Below the pieces are notes generated by a model. It was not told the DNA's origin and made no database searches. It saw only the letters and a list, made by a program, of their open reading frames with translations. Of a stretch of 64,000 bases of DNA, positions 8,929 through 17,581 are shown in pieces. The stretch's first letter is position 1; each line of letters opens with the position of its first letter. Both the position numbers and the translations under genes were made by a program. This stretch comes from Bifidobacterium callitrichos DSM 23973 (lineage in GTDB: Bacteria; Actinomycetota; Actinomycetes; Actinomycetales; Bifidobacteriaceae), in assembly GCF_000741175.1 (NCBI RefSeq), contig NZ_JGYS01000012.1:1-64000 (forward strand). The letters run 5' to 3'.

Positions 8929-9099
8929 CGTTGCAGCGAATCGTTCTCAATAAGAAAAGTGTGAGGCTCCGCCGGGGCGCTATCGCACATCACTAGGCCG
9001 AAAACATTGGAATTGCAGGCTTTTTGGCAATGTGCGATTGTGCGATCACGTGCGATGGCCTCACACTTTTCTTATTGAGAACGATTCGCTGCAACGCTA
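8926..9099. repeat. 42-bp perfect inverted repeat between convergent genes (likely bidirectional terminator)
   Basis: The left arm 8926-8967 and right arm 9058-9099 are exact reverse complements. The first three bases of each arm are the TAG stop codon of the adjoining convergent gene. The 90-bp interior holds a second, 9-bp inverted repeat (ATCGCACAT at 8982-8990 and its complement at 9030-9038). It may work as a terminator for both genes, although the arms are much longer than usual. Confidence 0.85.
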
Positions 9100-11301
9100 T
9101 GCGATCACCTTGGTGCTTTCGACCTTCTCCACGTACCACCGGTTGAACCTCACCAGCGGCTTGCGCAGCAGCAGCCCGATCAGCAGTAGCGGCGGCACGA
9201 ACAGCAGCAGGGCGCCCAACGCCCACCAGTAATCCATCGCATAGATGCCCGCGATCGCGGCCCTCAGAGCCTTGACCGAATGCGTGATCGGCAGCAGCGG
9301 GCTGATCCGCCCGATCCACGAGGGCAGCATCTGCAACGGATACGCGGCGTTCGAGCCGGAGATCTGCACAATGAGCATGAGCACGCCGATCGCCTTGCCC
9401 ACGTTGCCGAAGCTCACCGTCATCGTGTACGTGAAGAACGAGAACACCAGCGAGCTCACCCATCCGGTGAGCATGAACAGCATCGGGTGCACCGACTGCA
9501 CGTGGATGAACAGCAGTGCGCCGGCCAGCGAGAACGTGCTCTGCATCAGTGCGATCAGCCCGAACACCCCGTAATGGCCGAGGAACAGCTGATGCGGCCG
9601 CGGCGCAACGCCGCCCGCCCGCTCGGTCAGCTCCTCGCGCACGCGGCGTGACACGCTCGTCTTGAGCGTCACCACCATGAGCAGCGCACCCACCCACAGC
9701 GGCAGGATGATGTACAGGGGAGCCAGCGCCGAACCGAAATTGCTCACCGGGAACAGGGCCTTGCGCTTGAGCTCGACCGGTGCCGACAGCACGCCCGCCA
9801 GCTTCTCCGGATCGTTGCCGAGCACCTCCTTGACCATCGCCATATCGCCGCTGTCGAGCGCCTTCGACAGCCGCTCGTTGAACGATCCCAGCTCCTTGCC
9901 CGCCTTCGCGAGCTTGGCGGACACCGATTCCAGCGTCGTGCGCACGCTGGCGAGATTCTTGCGTGCGCCCGACACCGTCGTGCCCAGTTCGTCGAGCGTG
10001 CCGTCGAGTTTCGCCGACGCCGTGTCGAGCGCGCCTGTCGCCTGATTGACCGACGACTCGATCTGGTCGATCTGCGTCTGGAGCGACGCGTTGAAATCGG
10101 ATTTCACGCCCTCGATCGCGGCCTTCGCCTGCGCCGCCAGCTTTTTGATCTCGGCGCGACGCGCCTGCGAGTCGGCACTGCGATCGCGCACGGTCTTGGC
10201 CGCGTCGCTCAGACGCTGCTGCAAGGTCTTCTGCAGGGCGATCGCCGTGTCGAGACGATCCAGCGTCGGGTCGAGCAACCCCTGCAGCCGTTCGTCAAGC
10301 GCGGCCTGCACGGACGCGATATCGGCGCGGATCGACTCGTATTCGGCGATCTGATCGCCCACGTGAGCCGCCTGCGTGTCGAGGGCGGCGGCGGTATCCT
10401 CGGCCTGCGTGGCGGTCGAAGCGTACAGCTTGTCGGCCGCGTCGGACACCGCGCCGTAGCTTGCCGCGCTCGCCTTGAGCGCGTTCGACAGCGCGTTCGC
10501 CGCATCGTTCATCGCCCCGGACACGTCGTCGACCCCCGACTTGGCGCTTTTGAGCGTCTCGCCGGCGGCATCGGCCGAACCGCCGACTCCGGCGATCAGT
10601 TCGGCCGAATCGGCGAGCAGCGCGTCGGCCGAACCGGTCAGCGACGCGTAGTCGCCGATCATTGACGACGTGTTGCCGAGCGTCGTCGAGAACTCGCTGA
10701 TATTCGCGCTGAACCGGGCCAGCGCGGTCTTCGACTCCGGTTTCGACAGGTCGTCCGCCAGCGACGACGCGACCGACAGCGCGGTGCTCGTCAGCGTCTT
10801 GGCGAACATCTCGTTGATCTGCGTCGACACCTCGCTCGCACCCTCCGTGGTGAGGTTCGGGGCGAGCGCGTTCTTCTTCTCGTTCTCGTAGTAGCTGATC
10901 TTCACGCTTTGCGCATCCGAGGAGAAGAACGTCATCATCTTGCTGCTGAAGTCCTTCGGAATGACGATCGCCGCATAGTATTTGCCTGATTTCGTCCCCT
11001 CGATCGCGTCCGATTTCGTCGTGAACGTCCAGTCGAGCTGCGAATTGGCGCGCAGCGTGTTGACGACCGTGTCGCCGATCGTGATCCTGACCGGGATCAG
11101 ATCCGATTCGTAGCCCTCATCGACGCTGGCGACCGCGAACTTCAGGTTCTTGAGGTTGCTGAACGGGTCCCAGCTCGCCGCGACGTTGAACCAGGTGAAC
11201 AGGCCGGGAATCACCGTGAGTCCTATCACGATGATGATCGAGACGATGTTGCTCGTGATCCTGCGCACATCGCCGGTGAACAGACGCCACATGGTCCTCA
11301 T
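9097..11301 (-). CDS. YhgE/Pip-domain membrane protein (ABC-2-like), downstream member of pair
   Basis: 734 aa. An N-terminal membrane segment (about 16-40) is followed by a long Ala/Ser/Asp-rich extracytoplasmic helical region (~150-490) predicted as coiled coil, then about five C-terminal membrane segments of the ABC-2/Pip type. The family is named after phage-infection proteins of lactic acid bacteria (established knowledge). Roles in ESX/type VII-like export or phage adsorption are known for some members; none can be assigned here. Its ATG overlaps the stop of the upstream paralogue by 4 bp (ATGA), indicating translational coupling. Confidence 0.85.
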   Translation of the reverse strand: MRTMWRLFTGDVRRITSNIVSIIIVIGLTVIPGLFTWFNVAASWDPFSNLKNLKFAVASVDEGYESDLIPVRITIGDTVVNTLRANSQLDWTFTTKSDAIEGTKSGKYYAAIVIPKDFSSKMMTFFSSDAQSVKISYYENEKKNALAPNLTTEGASEVSTQINEMFAKTLTSTALSVASSLADDLSKPESKTALARFSANISEFSTTLGNTSSMIGDYASLTGSADALLADSAELIAGVGGSADAAGETLKSAKSGVDDVSGAMNDAANALSNALKASAASYGAVSDAADKLYASTATQAEDTAAALDTQAAHVGDQIAEYESIRADIASVQAALDERLQGLLDPTLDRLDTAIALQKTLQQRLSDAAKTVRDRSADSQARRAEIKKLAAQAKAAIEGVKSDFNASLQTQIDQIESSVNQATGALDTASAKLDGTLDELGTTVSGARKNLASVRTTLESVSAKLAKAGKELGSFNERLSKALDSGDMAMVKEVLGNDPEKLAGVLSAPVELKRKALFPVSNFGSALAPLYIILPLWVGALLMVVTLKTSVSRRVREELTERAGGVAPRPHQLFLGHYGVFGLIALMQSTFSLAGALLFIHVQSVHPMLFMLTGWVSSLVFSFFTYTMTVSFGNVGKAIGVLMLIVQISGSNAAYPLQMLPSWIGRISPLLPITHSVKALRAAIAGIYAMDYWWALGALLLFVPPLLLIGLLLRKPLVRFNRWYVEKVESTKVIA

Positions 11302-14024
11302 CGCTCGTTCCTTTCCTCGGTGGTGTGTGCGGTGTCCTCCGCATCTGCTGTGTCCTCGGGGCTTTCGGCGGGCGCGGTCTGCTGCTCCGTCTTCGCGGTT
11401 GGCTCCGCCTCCGTCTTCGCGCGGGCCATCGCCTTTGCCTTGCGCGCCTGCGCCCGCCTCTCCCGCGCCTGCTCGCGTCCCCGTTCGATGCCGTGGATGT
11501 ACGAGCGGATCGCCTCGTCGTCCAGATTGCCCAGTTCGGTCTGGCGGCGCAGACTGTCGCGCACGTATTCGATCGTGATGAGGAACGCGATGATCAACAG
11601 CACCCAGATCAGCCAGGCGAGCATCGCCTCGAGCTTCGTGTTCGGCGTCAGCGAGAACGTGACGACGAGGATCGCCGGCACCACCAGACCCGCGATCAGC
11701 GCGCCGCGCTTCAATCGCGGATACTGTGCGGCGAACGCCGCCGCCTTGCGCTCGATGCGCTCGCGATACCCCTCGTGGTTGGCGAGCACGCGCACCGCCG
11801 CGGTCATTCGGTACTCGGTGCCGGGCATGTGCACCGGCTCGCCGATGATCATGTCGCTCTCGTCGATCTGACGCGCGAACAGGCGATTCACGTTCGCCAT
11901 CAACGGTCGCACGACCAGTCCCAGCACGAACGCGACGACGGCGAACAGCAGCAGCCGGCCGATCTTCGAGAACCAGTAGCCGCCGTAGAAGCCGCCGATC
12001 GTCTCACGGAACGCGTCGATCGAATACGTGAACGGGAAGAACGGGTACAGATTGCGGAAGAAGTCGGGCATCATCTCGATCGGATACAGGCCCGACGCGC
12101 CCGGGATCTGCAGGATGATCAACGCCACGCAGATGCCCTTGCCCACATGAAGGAACGTCGTCGAGAACGCGAACACGATCGACGCGTACACGAGCGAGGT
12201 GATCACGCCGGTCGCGACGAACGCGAATGGGTTCACGCTCTGCACGCCGATGATGAGATCGCCCAGCGTCGTGACCGCGCCCTGCGCCGCGGCGAACAGG
12301 CCGAACATCAGGAAACGGGCCATATATCCCTGCGTGATCGTCATATGCTCGATGCCCTCGTCGTCGGTCTCGAGCTTCATGATCACGGCGAGCGCGAACG
12401 CGCCCACCCACAGCGCCATGTTCGTGAACAGCGGTGCCATGCCCGAGCCGTACGCGTTGATCGGGTAGAGGATCTTCGTGTCGATCACGGTGGGGGAAAG
12501 CATGAACTTGGCGATGCGATCCGTGTCGAGCTTGCCGGAACCGTCCTTGCCGCTGCCGCCGAACAGGTCGGACAGCATGCTGGACGTGTCGAGGGCCTTC
12601 AGATCGGTGGAGGTCGTCTCGAGCTTGGTCTCCATCTGCTTGAGCGCCTGATCGGTGTGATCCAGCGAGCTGATCGTGCTCGCGGCCGCATTGTCGAGCT
12701 GATTCAACACGACGTTCGTCTGCGAGATCAGCGCGTTCTGACCGCCCAGTCCTCCGGCGATCGTGCCGGCTGTGCCCGCCAGCGTGTTGAGACCGCCGTT
12801 GAGCTTCGGCAGCGCGCCCGAGGTGATCGCCTTGCGTGCCGCCGAGTTCGCGGCGAGCGACGACTGTGTGGCCGTGTCGAAGCTCGTGGCGAGCCCCGAC
12901 ACCGAGGTGATGGTCGCGCCGGTGTCGGTGTTGAGCTGTTTGATGTCGGCCAGCGTCTGCGTGGTGTGCCGGTTCTCGGTCTCCAGCTTCGCGATCGCCT
13001 TGGTGAGCGCCGCGCCGCCGCCGTTCGGCAGCTCAGCCGCGATGGCCTTGAGCTTCGCGATCGCCTGCGTGTTGGCGTCGTTGACGGTCTGCAGCGTCGT
13101 GATCGCATCGCCTGCCGCGCCGTTGGCAACCGTCAGACCGGCCGTCACGTGGTTGACGCCCGCGCTCGCCTGCTGCGAGGTCTGCGACAGCAGCGACGAA
13201 CCGCTATCGAGCACGGTGTTCGCGTTCATGGTGAACGTGGTGATCCGCGACTGCGCGCCGTTGATGCGGGTCGACAGATCGCCTAGTCCGGTGCTCGCCT
13301 TGCCAAGCAGCGTCTGCGTGCGGGCGAGCGCCTCGCGCGCGTCCTTCGTCTTGGCCGGGGTTTTGCCCAGCGTGGTTTTGAGCGAGCCGATGATCTTACG
13401 CGTGTTCGCGACATCCCGCCGCGCGTCGTCGAGATCGTCGAGCACGTCCGAGCGCATGGCGTCCGCCGTGCCGCCGGCCGCGTCCGTGGCCTTGTTGACC
13501 GCGTCGGAGAGCGCCTGGCTCACCGTGGAGACGAACGTGCTGTTGACCTGATTGTCGACCGTGCTCGCGCCGATGTCGGTGATCTTCGGGGCAATAGCGC
13601 TCGCCTTTTCGTTGACGTAGTATTCGAGCTGCGGCTGGTCGCCGCCGGTGATCGCGCCGATCATATCGTCGCTGAAACTCGCCGGGATGACGATCGCCGC
13701 GTACGCTTCGCCGGACTGCACGCGGTTCAGCGCCTCCGATTCGTCGGTGAACGTCCATCCGAGCTGATGGTTCGCCTTGAGCTGCGTGACGATCTGCTTG
13801 CCGAGGTTCGTCTTGCCGACGAGCGCGTTCTCGGTGCCCTTGTCGTTGTTGGCGATGACCACCTGGATGCCCTGCGTGTTGGTGTACGGGCTCCAGAATC
13901 CGATGATGTTGAACCACGCGTACAGCGGCGGGATGAAGATCAGTCCGGTGACGATCACCCATGCCGCCGGTACCCTGAGGATGCGGATGAGGTCGCGTTT
14001 CAGTATCGCGAAAACGTTGCCCAT
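11298..14024 (-). CDS. YhgE/Pip-domain membrane protein, upstream member of pair
   Basis: 908 aa, same family and layout as the downstream gene. It has an N-terminal membrane segment (~17-38), a central extracytoplasmic helical region (~180-500) rich in Ala, Thr and Asn, and C-terminal membrane segments to about residue 745. Unlike its partner it has a further C-terminal cytoplasmic region with two more membrane segments (~800-850) and a charged Glu/Arg/Ala-rich tail. A purine-rich site (AAGGAA) precedes the ATG. A TetR-like palindrome at 14163-14185 lies about 140 bp upstream. Confidence 0.85.
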   Translation of the reverse strand: MGNVFAILKRDLIRILRVPAAWVIVTGLIFIPPLYAWFNIIGFWSPYTNTQGIQVVIANNDKGTENALVGKTNLGKQIVTQLKANHQLGWTFTDESEALNRVQSGEAYAAIVIPASFSDDMIGAITGGDQPQLEYYVNEKASAIAPKITDIGASTVDNQVNSTFVSTVSQALSDAVNKATDAAGGTADAMRSDVLDDLDDARRDVANTRKIIGSLKTTLGKTPAKTKDAREALARTQTLLGKASTGLGDLSTRINGAQSRITTFTMNANTVLDSGSSLLSQTSQQASAGVNHVTAGLTVANGAAGDAITTLQTVNDANTQAIAKLKAIAAELPNGGGAALTKAIAKLETENRHTTQTLADIKQLNTDTGATITSVSGLATSFDTATQSSLAANSAARKAITSGALPKLNGGLNTLAGTAGTIAGGLGGQNALISQTNVVLNQLDNAAASTISSLDHTDQALKQMETKLETTSTDLKALDTSSMLSDLFGGSGKDGSGKLDTDRIAKFMLSPTVIDTKILYPINAYGSGMAPLFTNMALWVGAFALAVIMKLETDDEGIEHMTITQGYMARFLMFGLFAAAQGAVTTLGDLIIGVQSVNPFAFVATGVITSLVYASIVFAFSTTFLHVGKGICVALIILQIPGASGLYPIEMMPDFFRNLYPFFPFTYSIDAFRETIGGFYGGYWFSKIGRLLLFAVVAFVLGLVVRPLMANVNRLFARQIDESDMIIGEPVHMPGTEYRMTAAVRVLANHEGYRERIERKAAAFAAQYPRLKRGALIAGLVVPAILVVTFSLTPNTKLEAMLAWLIWVLLIIAFLITIEYVRDSLRRQTELGNLDDEAIRSYIHGIERGREQARERRAQARKAKAMARAKTEAEPTAKTEQQTAPAESPEDTADAEDTAHTTEERNER

Positions 14025-14162
14025 GACCTTATGTTCCTTCTCTCGTCCGTGTGGCCGTTGTGCCCGTTCCCGTTCGGAGCCGTCGGACGTTGCCGTCCGG
14101 CCGTGAGGAGCTTCGTGCCGGTTCTCCGCTCCATGGTGTCGTCGTGGTCGTTGTGATTGGAC

Positions 14163-14185
14163 AAAGTTGACTTGTTGTCAACTTT
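14163..14185. promoter_or_regulatory. Palindromic operator-like site upstream of Pip pair
   Basis: Perfect 9-bp arms AAAGTTGAC / GTCAACTTT around a 5-bp centre (TTGTT). On the minus strand it contains TTGACA, a possible -35 element for the Pip operon. This geometry suits a TetR-family dimer, but no TetR gene lies next to it, so the regulator is unknown. Confidence 0.5.
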
Positions 14186-14296
14186 TTGGCATCCAATGAT
14201 CCAAGTATCGCAACACACCATAGACCATGTGTTCGGAACAACGGGGGCAGTGGTGCCGGATTGCCGTGTCGATGGGTAAAGTGTCTAATTTTGGTT

Positions 14297-14424
14297 GACG
14301 CTGGTGATTGGTGAGCGTCATATATTCCCGAGCACAGGGAGGATCTCGGGAAAAAGTGACGCTGACCAATCACCAGCGTCATATATTCCCGAGAGTAGGG
14401 GAAATTTCGGGAATTTGTGACGCC
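14297..14424. repeat. Hairpin repeat family R1, array A (2 full units plus a fragment)
   Basis: Two 50-bp palindromic units (14314-14363 and 14375-14424) start with AGCGTCATATATTCCCGA and end with its near-complement. They are separated by an 11-bp spacer, so the period is exactly 61 bp. The end of a third unit (GACGCT, 14297-14302) with its own 11-bp spacer lies to the left. That spacer is nearly the reverse complement of the next one, so 14297-14332 and 14345-14380 form 36-bp inverted arms with four mismatches. The same unit and period recur at 22738-22909. Confidence 0.9.
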
Positions 14425-14464
14425 AACATTGGGAGAGGGGGATGGGGGCTAGGGTTGAAACACG

Positions 14465-14500
14465 ACGATCCCCGTCGAAATCGTATTCGACGGGGATCGT
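14465..14500 (-). terminator. Hairpin downstream of the Gly/Ser-rich membrane protein gene
   Basis: Perfect 15-bp stem (arms 14465-14479 and 14486-14500) with a 6-nt loop, 17 bp past the stop codon of the minus-strand gene. It probably ends that transcript before repeat array R1-A. Confidence 0.75.
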
Positions 14501-14517
14501 TGGGATTATCAAGGTTA

Positions 14518-15441
14518 TCAGGCGGTGATGCCGTCACCGGAGGAGGAGCCAGTGGTCAGACCGGTGTCCGAGGAGTTGGAGCTGGAGGAGCTGCTGGAGT
14601 CGGAACCGCTGGTATTGCTGTCGCTGCCACCGTTGCTGTTGCCGTCGCCACCGTCGCCACTGTTGCCGCCCTGGCCGCCGCTCGGCGGCTGACCCATCTG
14701 GCCGTTCTGGCTGTTGCCGTTGCCATTCGTCGACGAGTCGGAATCGGAGGAACCGCCGGAGGAATTGCCGCCGGGCATCTGGCCGTGACCCATGCCGCCG
14801 CCCATGCCGCCCATCTGGCTTGACTGGCCTGCTGTGGAACCGGAATCGCCCGACAGCGCGTTCACCGTGAACCCGCCGGCCACGCCGCCGAGCAGCCCGC
14901 ACACCAGCGTGACGCCGGCGACGATCGCGATCGCCTTGCCGCTGATCTTCGAGACGATCGCGCCAGCGCCCGCGGCACCCGCACCCGGCGTGCCGAACGT
15001 CCCGTTTCCATTGCCTCCGATTCCGGCGCCGCTTCCGCCGGCGAACGGATTGTCGCGATACGGCTGCTGATACGTTTGCCCGTTCTGCTGTGCGACATTG
15101 TCGTGGACGGTGCCATAGACGGTACCGTTGGAGACGGGCTCACCGTTGTTGCCGGCAAGAGGAGCGTTGCCAGCCGCACTCGGTGTCCCCTTGGGTGCCC
15201 CTTGGGGCTGGGCGGCATACTGCGAAGGAAGTGCGTCGGGCGTTCCCGACGGGGTGTTGGCGGCGATGCCATTGGCGGCGGCGGAGGCTTGCCTGTTCTG
15301 GTTCGACGCAACGAGCGGTACTGTCGCCGCCGTTTCGTCGGCCTTTGGGGCTGCGTTCGACGGCAGTACCGTGGTCTGCTGGTCGGGGATCCGCCCCTGT
15401 CCCTGACGGGGATCCTTGTTCTGGTTGATGATGTCGCTCAT
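14518..15441 (-). CDS. Gly/Ser/Met-rich single-pass membrane protein, unknown function
   Basis: 307 aa, family not recognised. Residues 1 to about 160 are a Gln/Asn/Pro-rich low-complexity segment, presumably cytoplasmic. A membrane segment follows (~168-192, AIAIVAGVTLVCGLLGGVAGG), then an exterior tail with MGGMGGGMGHGQMPGG and long Ser/Asp/Asn/Gly runs. The Met/His/Gly stretch could bind metal, but that is speculative. The ATG was chosen because AAAGGA lies 7 nt upstream. The next gene upstream encodes an exported repeat protein that also contains a GMGG motif, so the two may form a surface pair. Confidence 0.7.
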   Translation of the reverse strand: MSDIINQNKDPRQGQGRIPDQQTTVLPSNAAPKADETAATVPLVASNQNRQASAAANGIAANTPSGTPDALPSQYAAQPQGAPKGTPSAAGNAPLAGNNGEPVSNGTVYGTVHDNVAQQNGQTYQQPYRDNPFAGGSGAGIGGNGNGTFGTPGAGAAGAGAIVSKISGKAIAIVAGVTLVCGLLGGVAGGFTVNALSGDSGSTAGQSSQMGGMGGGMGHGQMPGGNSSGGSSDSDSSTNGNGNSQNGQMGQPPSGGQGGNSGDGGDGNSNGGSDSNTSGSDSSSSSSSNSSDTGLTTGSSSGDGITA

Positions 15442-15580
15442 GATTGGTCCTTTCGTGAAGAAGTGGATTGTGAAGCAATGGAGAATAAGAGTTATGCGTG
15501 GAAGCGATGGGAGACGCCTGTCGCAGGCCCCCATCGGCTGTTCGGAGTTATTCGGGGATATCTGAATATCGGCGGGCCGG

Positions 15581-17215
15581 TCAGACCATGGTCCACGAGG
15601 TCGAGGTGCCGAACTGCGTGTCGTAGTCCGATCGGTCGATGAGATCGGTGGAGAGCGTCGTGTCGTCACCGGTCGCCGTATCGGGCAGCGTCGTCGAATA
15701 GTCGCCGCTCACTGTGACCGTCACCGATCCGGTGCCCTTGACCACGGTCTTGCCGCCGGCCTTGATCGTCACCGTATTGCCGTCGGAGTCGACGATCTTG
15801 CCGCCGGATGCCACGTTGAGTGCGGACACGGTCGTGTCATCGGTCACGACCCACGTCGAGGTGCCGTCCACATTCACCGTGATCGGTGCGTCACTCGTCG
15901 AATCGGAGGTCGCGCTCGCGTTCTCGGTGATCGAGGCGATGCCCGTCCACGTCGAACCTTCGAGCAGGTTCAGCGTGACCGACGAGATCGTATCGGCCGC
16001 AACCGTGCCCTCAAGCGTCTGTCCGCGGCCGGTGAACGACACCGTCGCGCCGTTCGACCCGGCCTGGCCCCAGTTGTTCGAGTCATTGCCGGCCGCCGTG
16101 ATCAGCGCCGCCTTCGACGAATCGAAGTCGAGCGTCGTGTTCGAGAGCACCACGTCGGCCGTCGTGTTCGTGAAGTAGAACATCGACCCCGATTCGATCG
16201 ACGATTTCAGCGTCGAATCGGCCGCTTGGAACGTCGCGTGCTCGCCGGTCGAGGCTTCGGCGTCACCGGAGGTCGACTGGTAGATGATCACGCCGTTGGC
16301 CACCGGATCGCTCGCCGTTTTGCCGGTGATCGTGCTGGTGAGCGTGGAATCCTTGATGAGGATCGTGTTGAGCCCCTCCATGCCCGCGATCTGCGAGCCC
16401 GACGACGTGCCCGTCACGTTCGTAACCTCGACGTCGCCGGTCGAGTACAGCAGCGGCGAACCGGATCCCGCGGTCGACAGCGTGGCGTCGTTCAGGGAGA
16501 TCGAACCGCCGCCGCGATCGGTCGCGACGGTTGCGGAATGGTCGCCCTTCGTGTCCGCGGTGACCTCGCCGGCAAGGATCGTGCCGCCGTAGGTCGCGTC
16601 CAGCGCTCGCGAATTGTCGCCGGTCGTGGCGATCGTCGTGTCGTTCACGAGCGCGGTGCCCGAGTCGGTCGCGAACACGGCGTTCGACCCGGACGAGTCG
16701 GCGGTGAGCTTCGAGCTGGAGATCACGGTCTTCGATCCCTCGCCGACGGTCAGGGAGACGGAGTTCGTCCCGTAGAAGTTGTTGTTGTCGGCGTTGTCCG
16801 AATCGCCCGACTTGGTGAGCGTGCCGTTCGCGATCGCGAGCGTGCCGCCGTTCTGTGCGAGCGCCGCGTTCTGGTCGGCGTCGGTCGCGGACGTGGTCTC
16901 GCCCTTCGATTCGACCGATTCGCCGTCGGCGGTGAGCGCGGCGGTGTACGTGCCGGAGTAGTCGTAGGTCATCGTGTTCGCGCCGCCCATGCCGGTCGGC
17001 TGCCCGGTGATCGATGCGTTCGCGCCGTTCGCGCCGCCTGCGCCGGATGACGTCGCGCGGAGCATCGCGGTGCCGGCCGCGCCGCCGCCGAATCCGACGA
17101 CGAGGGCCGCTGTGGCGGCGATCGCCGCGATCCTGCCGGTCGGGGGTTGGATGGTGCGGACGCGGGTTGCGTCGTTGCGCCGCCGCTTGCCGGTCGCATG
17201 CCTGTTATCGCTCAT
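15581..17215 (-). CDS. Exported repeat-rich (beta-helix-like) surface protein
   Basis: 544 aa. A short basic N-terminus precedes a hydrophobic segment (~28-50) serving as signal anchor. The remaining ~490 residues are Ser/Thr/Asp/Gly-rich with irregular short repeats of the kind xLTVxxGSxxTxxxS, typical of right-handed beta-helix adhesins. No LPXTG motif and no catalytic domain are visible. The family is not recognised precisely; adhesin-like or carbohydrate-binding surface proteins are the nearest resemblance. The ATG has GAAAGG about 11 nt upstream. A 139-bp gap separates it from the Gly/Ser-rich membrane protein gene downstream. Confidence 0.65.
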   Translation of the reverse strand: MSDNRHATGKRRRNDATRVRTIQPPTGRIAAIAATAALVVGFGGGAAGTAMLRATSSGAGGANGANASITGQPTGMGGANTMTYDYSGTYTAALTADGESVESKGETTSATDADQNAALAQNGGTLAIANGTLTKSGDSDNADNNNFYGTNSVSLTVGEGSKTVISSSKLTADSSGSNAVFATDSGTALVNDTTIATTGDNSRALDATYGGTILAGEVTADTKGDHSATVATDRGGGSISLNDATLSTAGSGSPLLYSTGDVEVTNVTGTSSGSQIAGMEGLNTILIKDSTLTSTITGKTASDPVANGVIIYQSTSGDAEASTGEHATFQAADSTLKSSIESGSMFYFTNTTADVVLSNTTLDFDSSKAALITAAGNDSNNWGQAGSNGATVSFTGRGQTLEGTVAADTISSVTLNLLEGSTWTGIASITENASATSDSTSDAPITVNVDGTSTWVVTDDTTVSALNVASGGKIVDSDGNTVTIKAGGKTVVKGTGSVTVTVSGDYSTTLPDTATGDDTTLSTDLIDRSDYDTQFGTSTSWTMV

Positions 17216-17581
17216 GGTTGTTGCCTTTCGTCGGGGATCCGCGGTGTCGTCCGGCCCCGTGGTGCCGGGCCGTGACGGTGGTCTCGTCTGACCTGCTACG
17301 GCTGGCATGACGATCGCTCGTCGACTGTCCCGTCGAATCCTGTCCGCCGCGACGCTTGCGGTGCGACGGACCTCGTTCGTTGCTGGTATTAGTACACCGC
17401 CCGTTCCCGGATAGGGCCTTGGGTGACCGTGCACGGGCTCTGAAACCTTCCGACGACCTTTCCGAACGTTCCTTGAACGTTTCCTGAACGCCGAAGCCGA
17501 TGTGCTCGGCTGAGCGGCAGCGCTGTGGAATCACCGATGAGTAGAGTGGACGCAACAGATCTTGCAGGAATGGAGAACCCG
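17216..17581. other. Divergent intergenic region, no gene seen
   Basis: Gap of 366 bp between divergent genes. It contains GTTCCTTGAACGTTTCCTGAACG-like half repeats near 17460-17490, but I can assign no operator or promoter with confidence and see no supported coding region. Confidence 0.4.
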
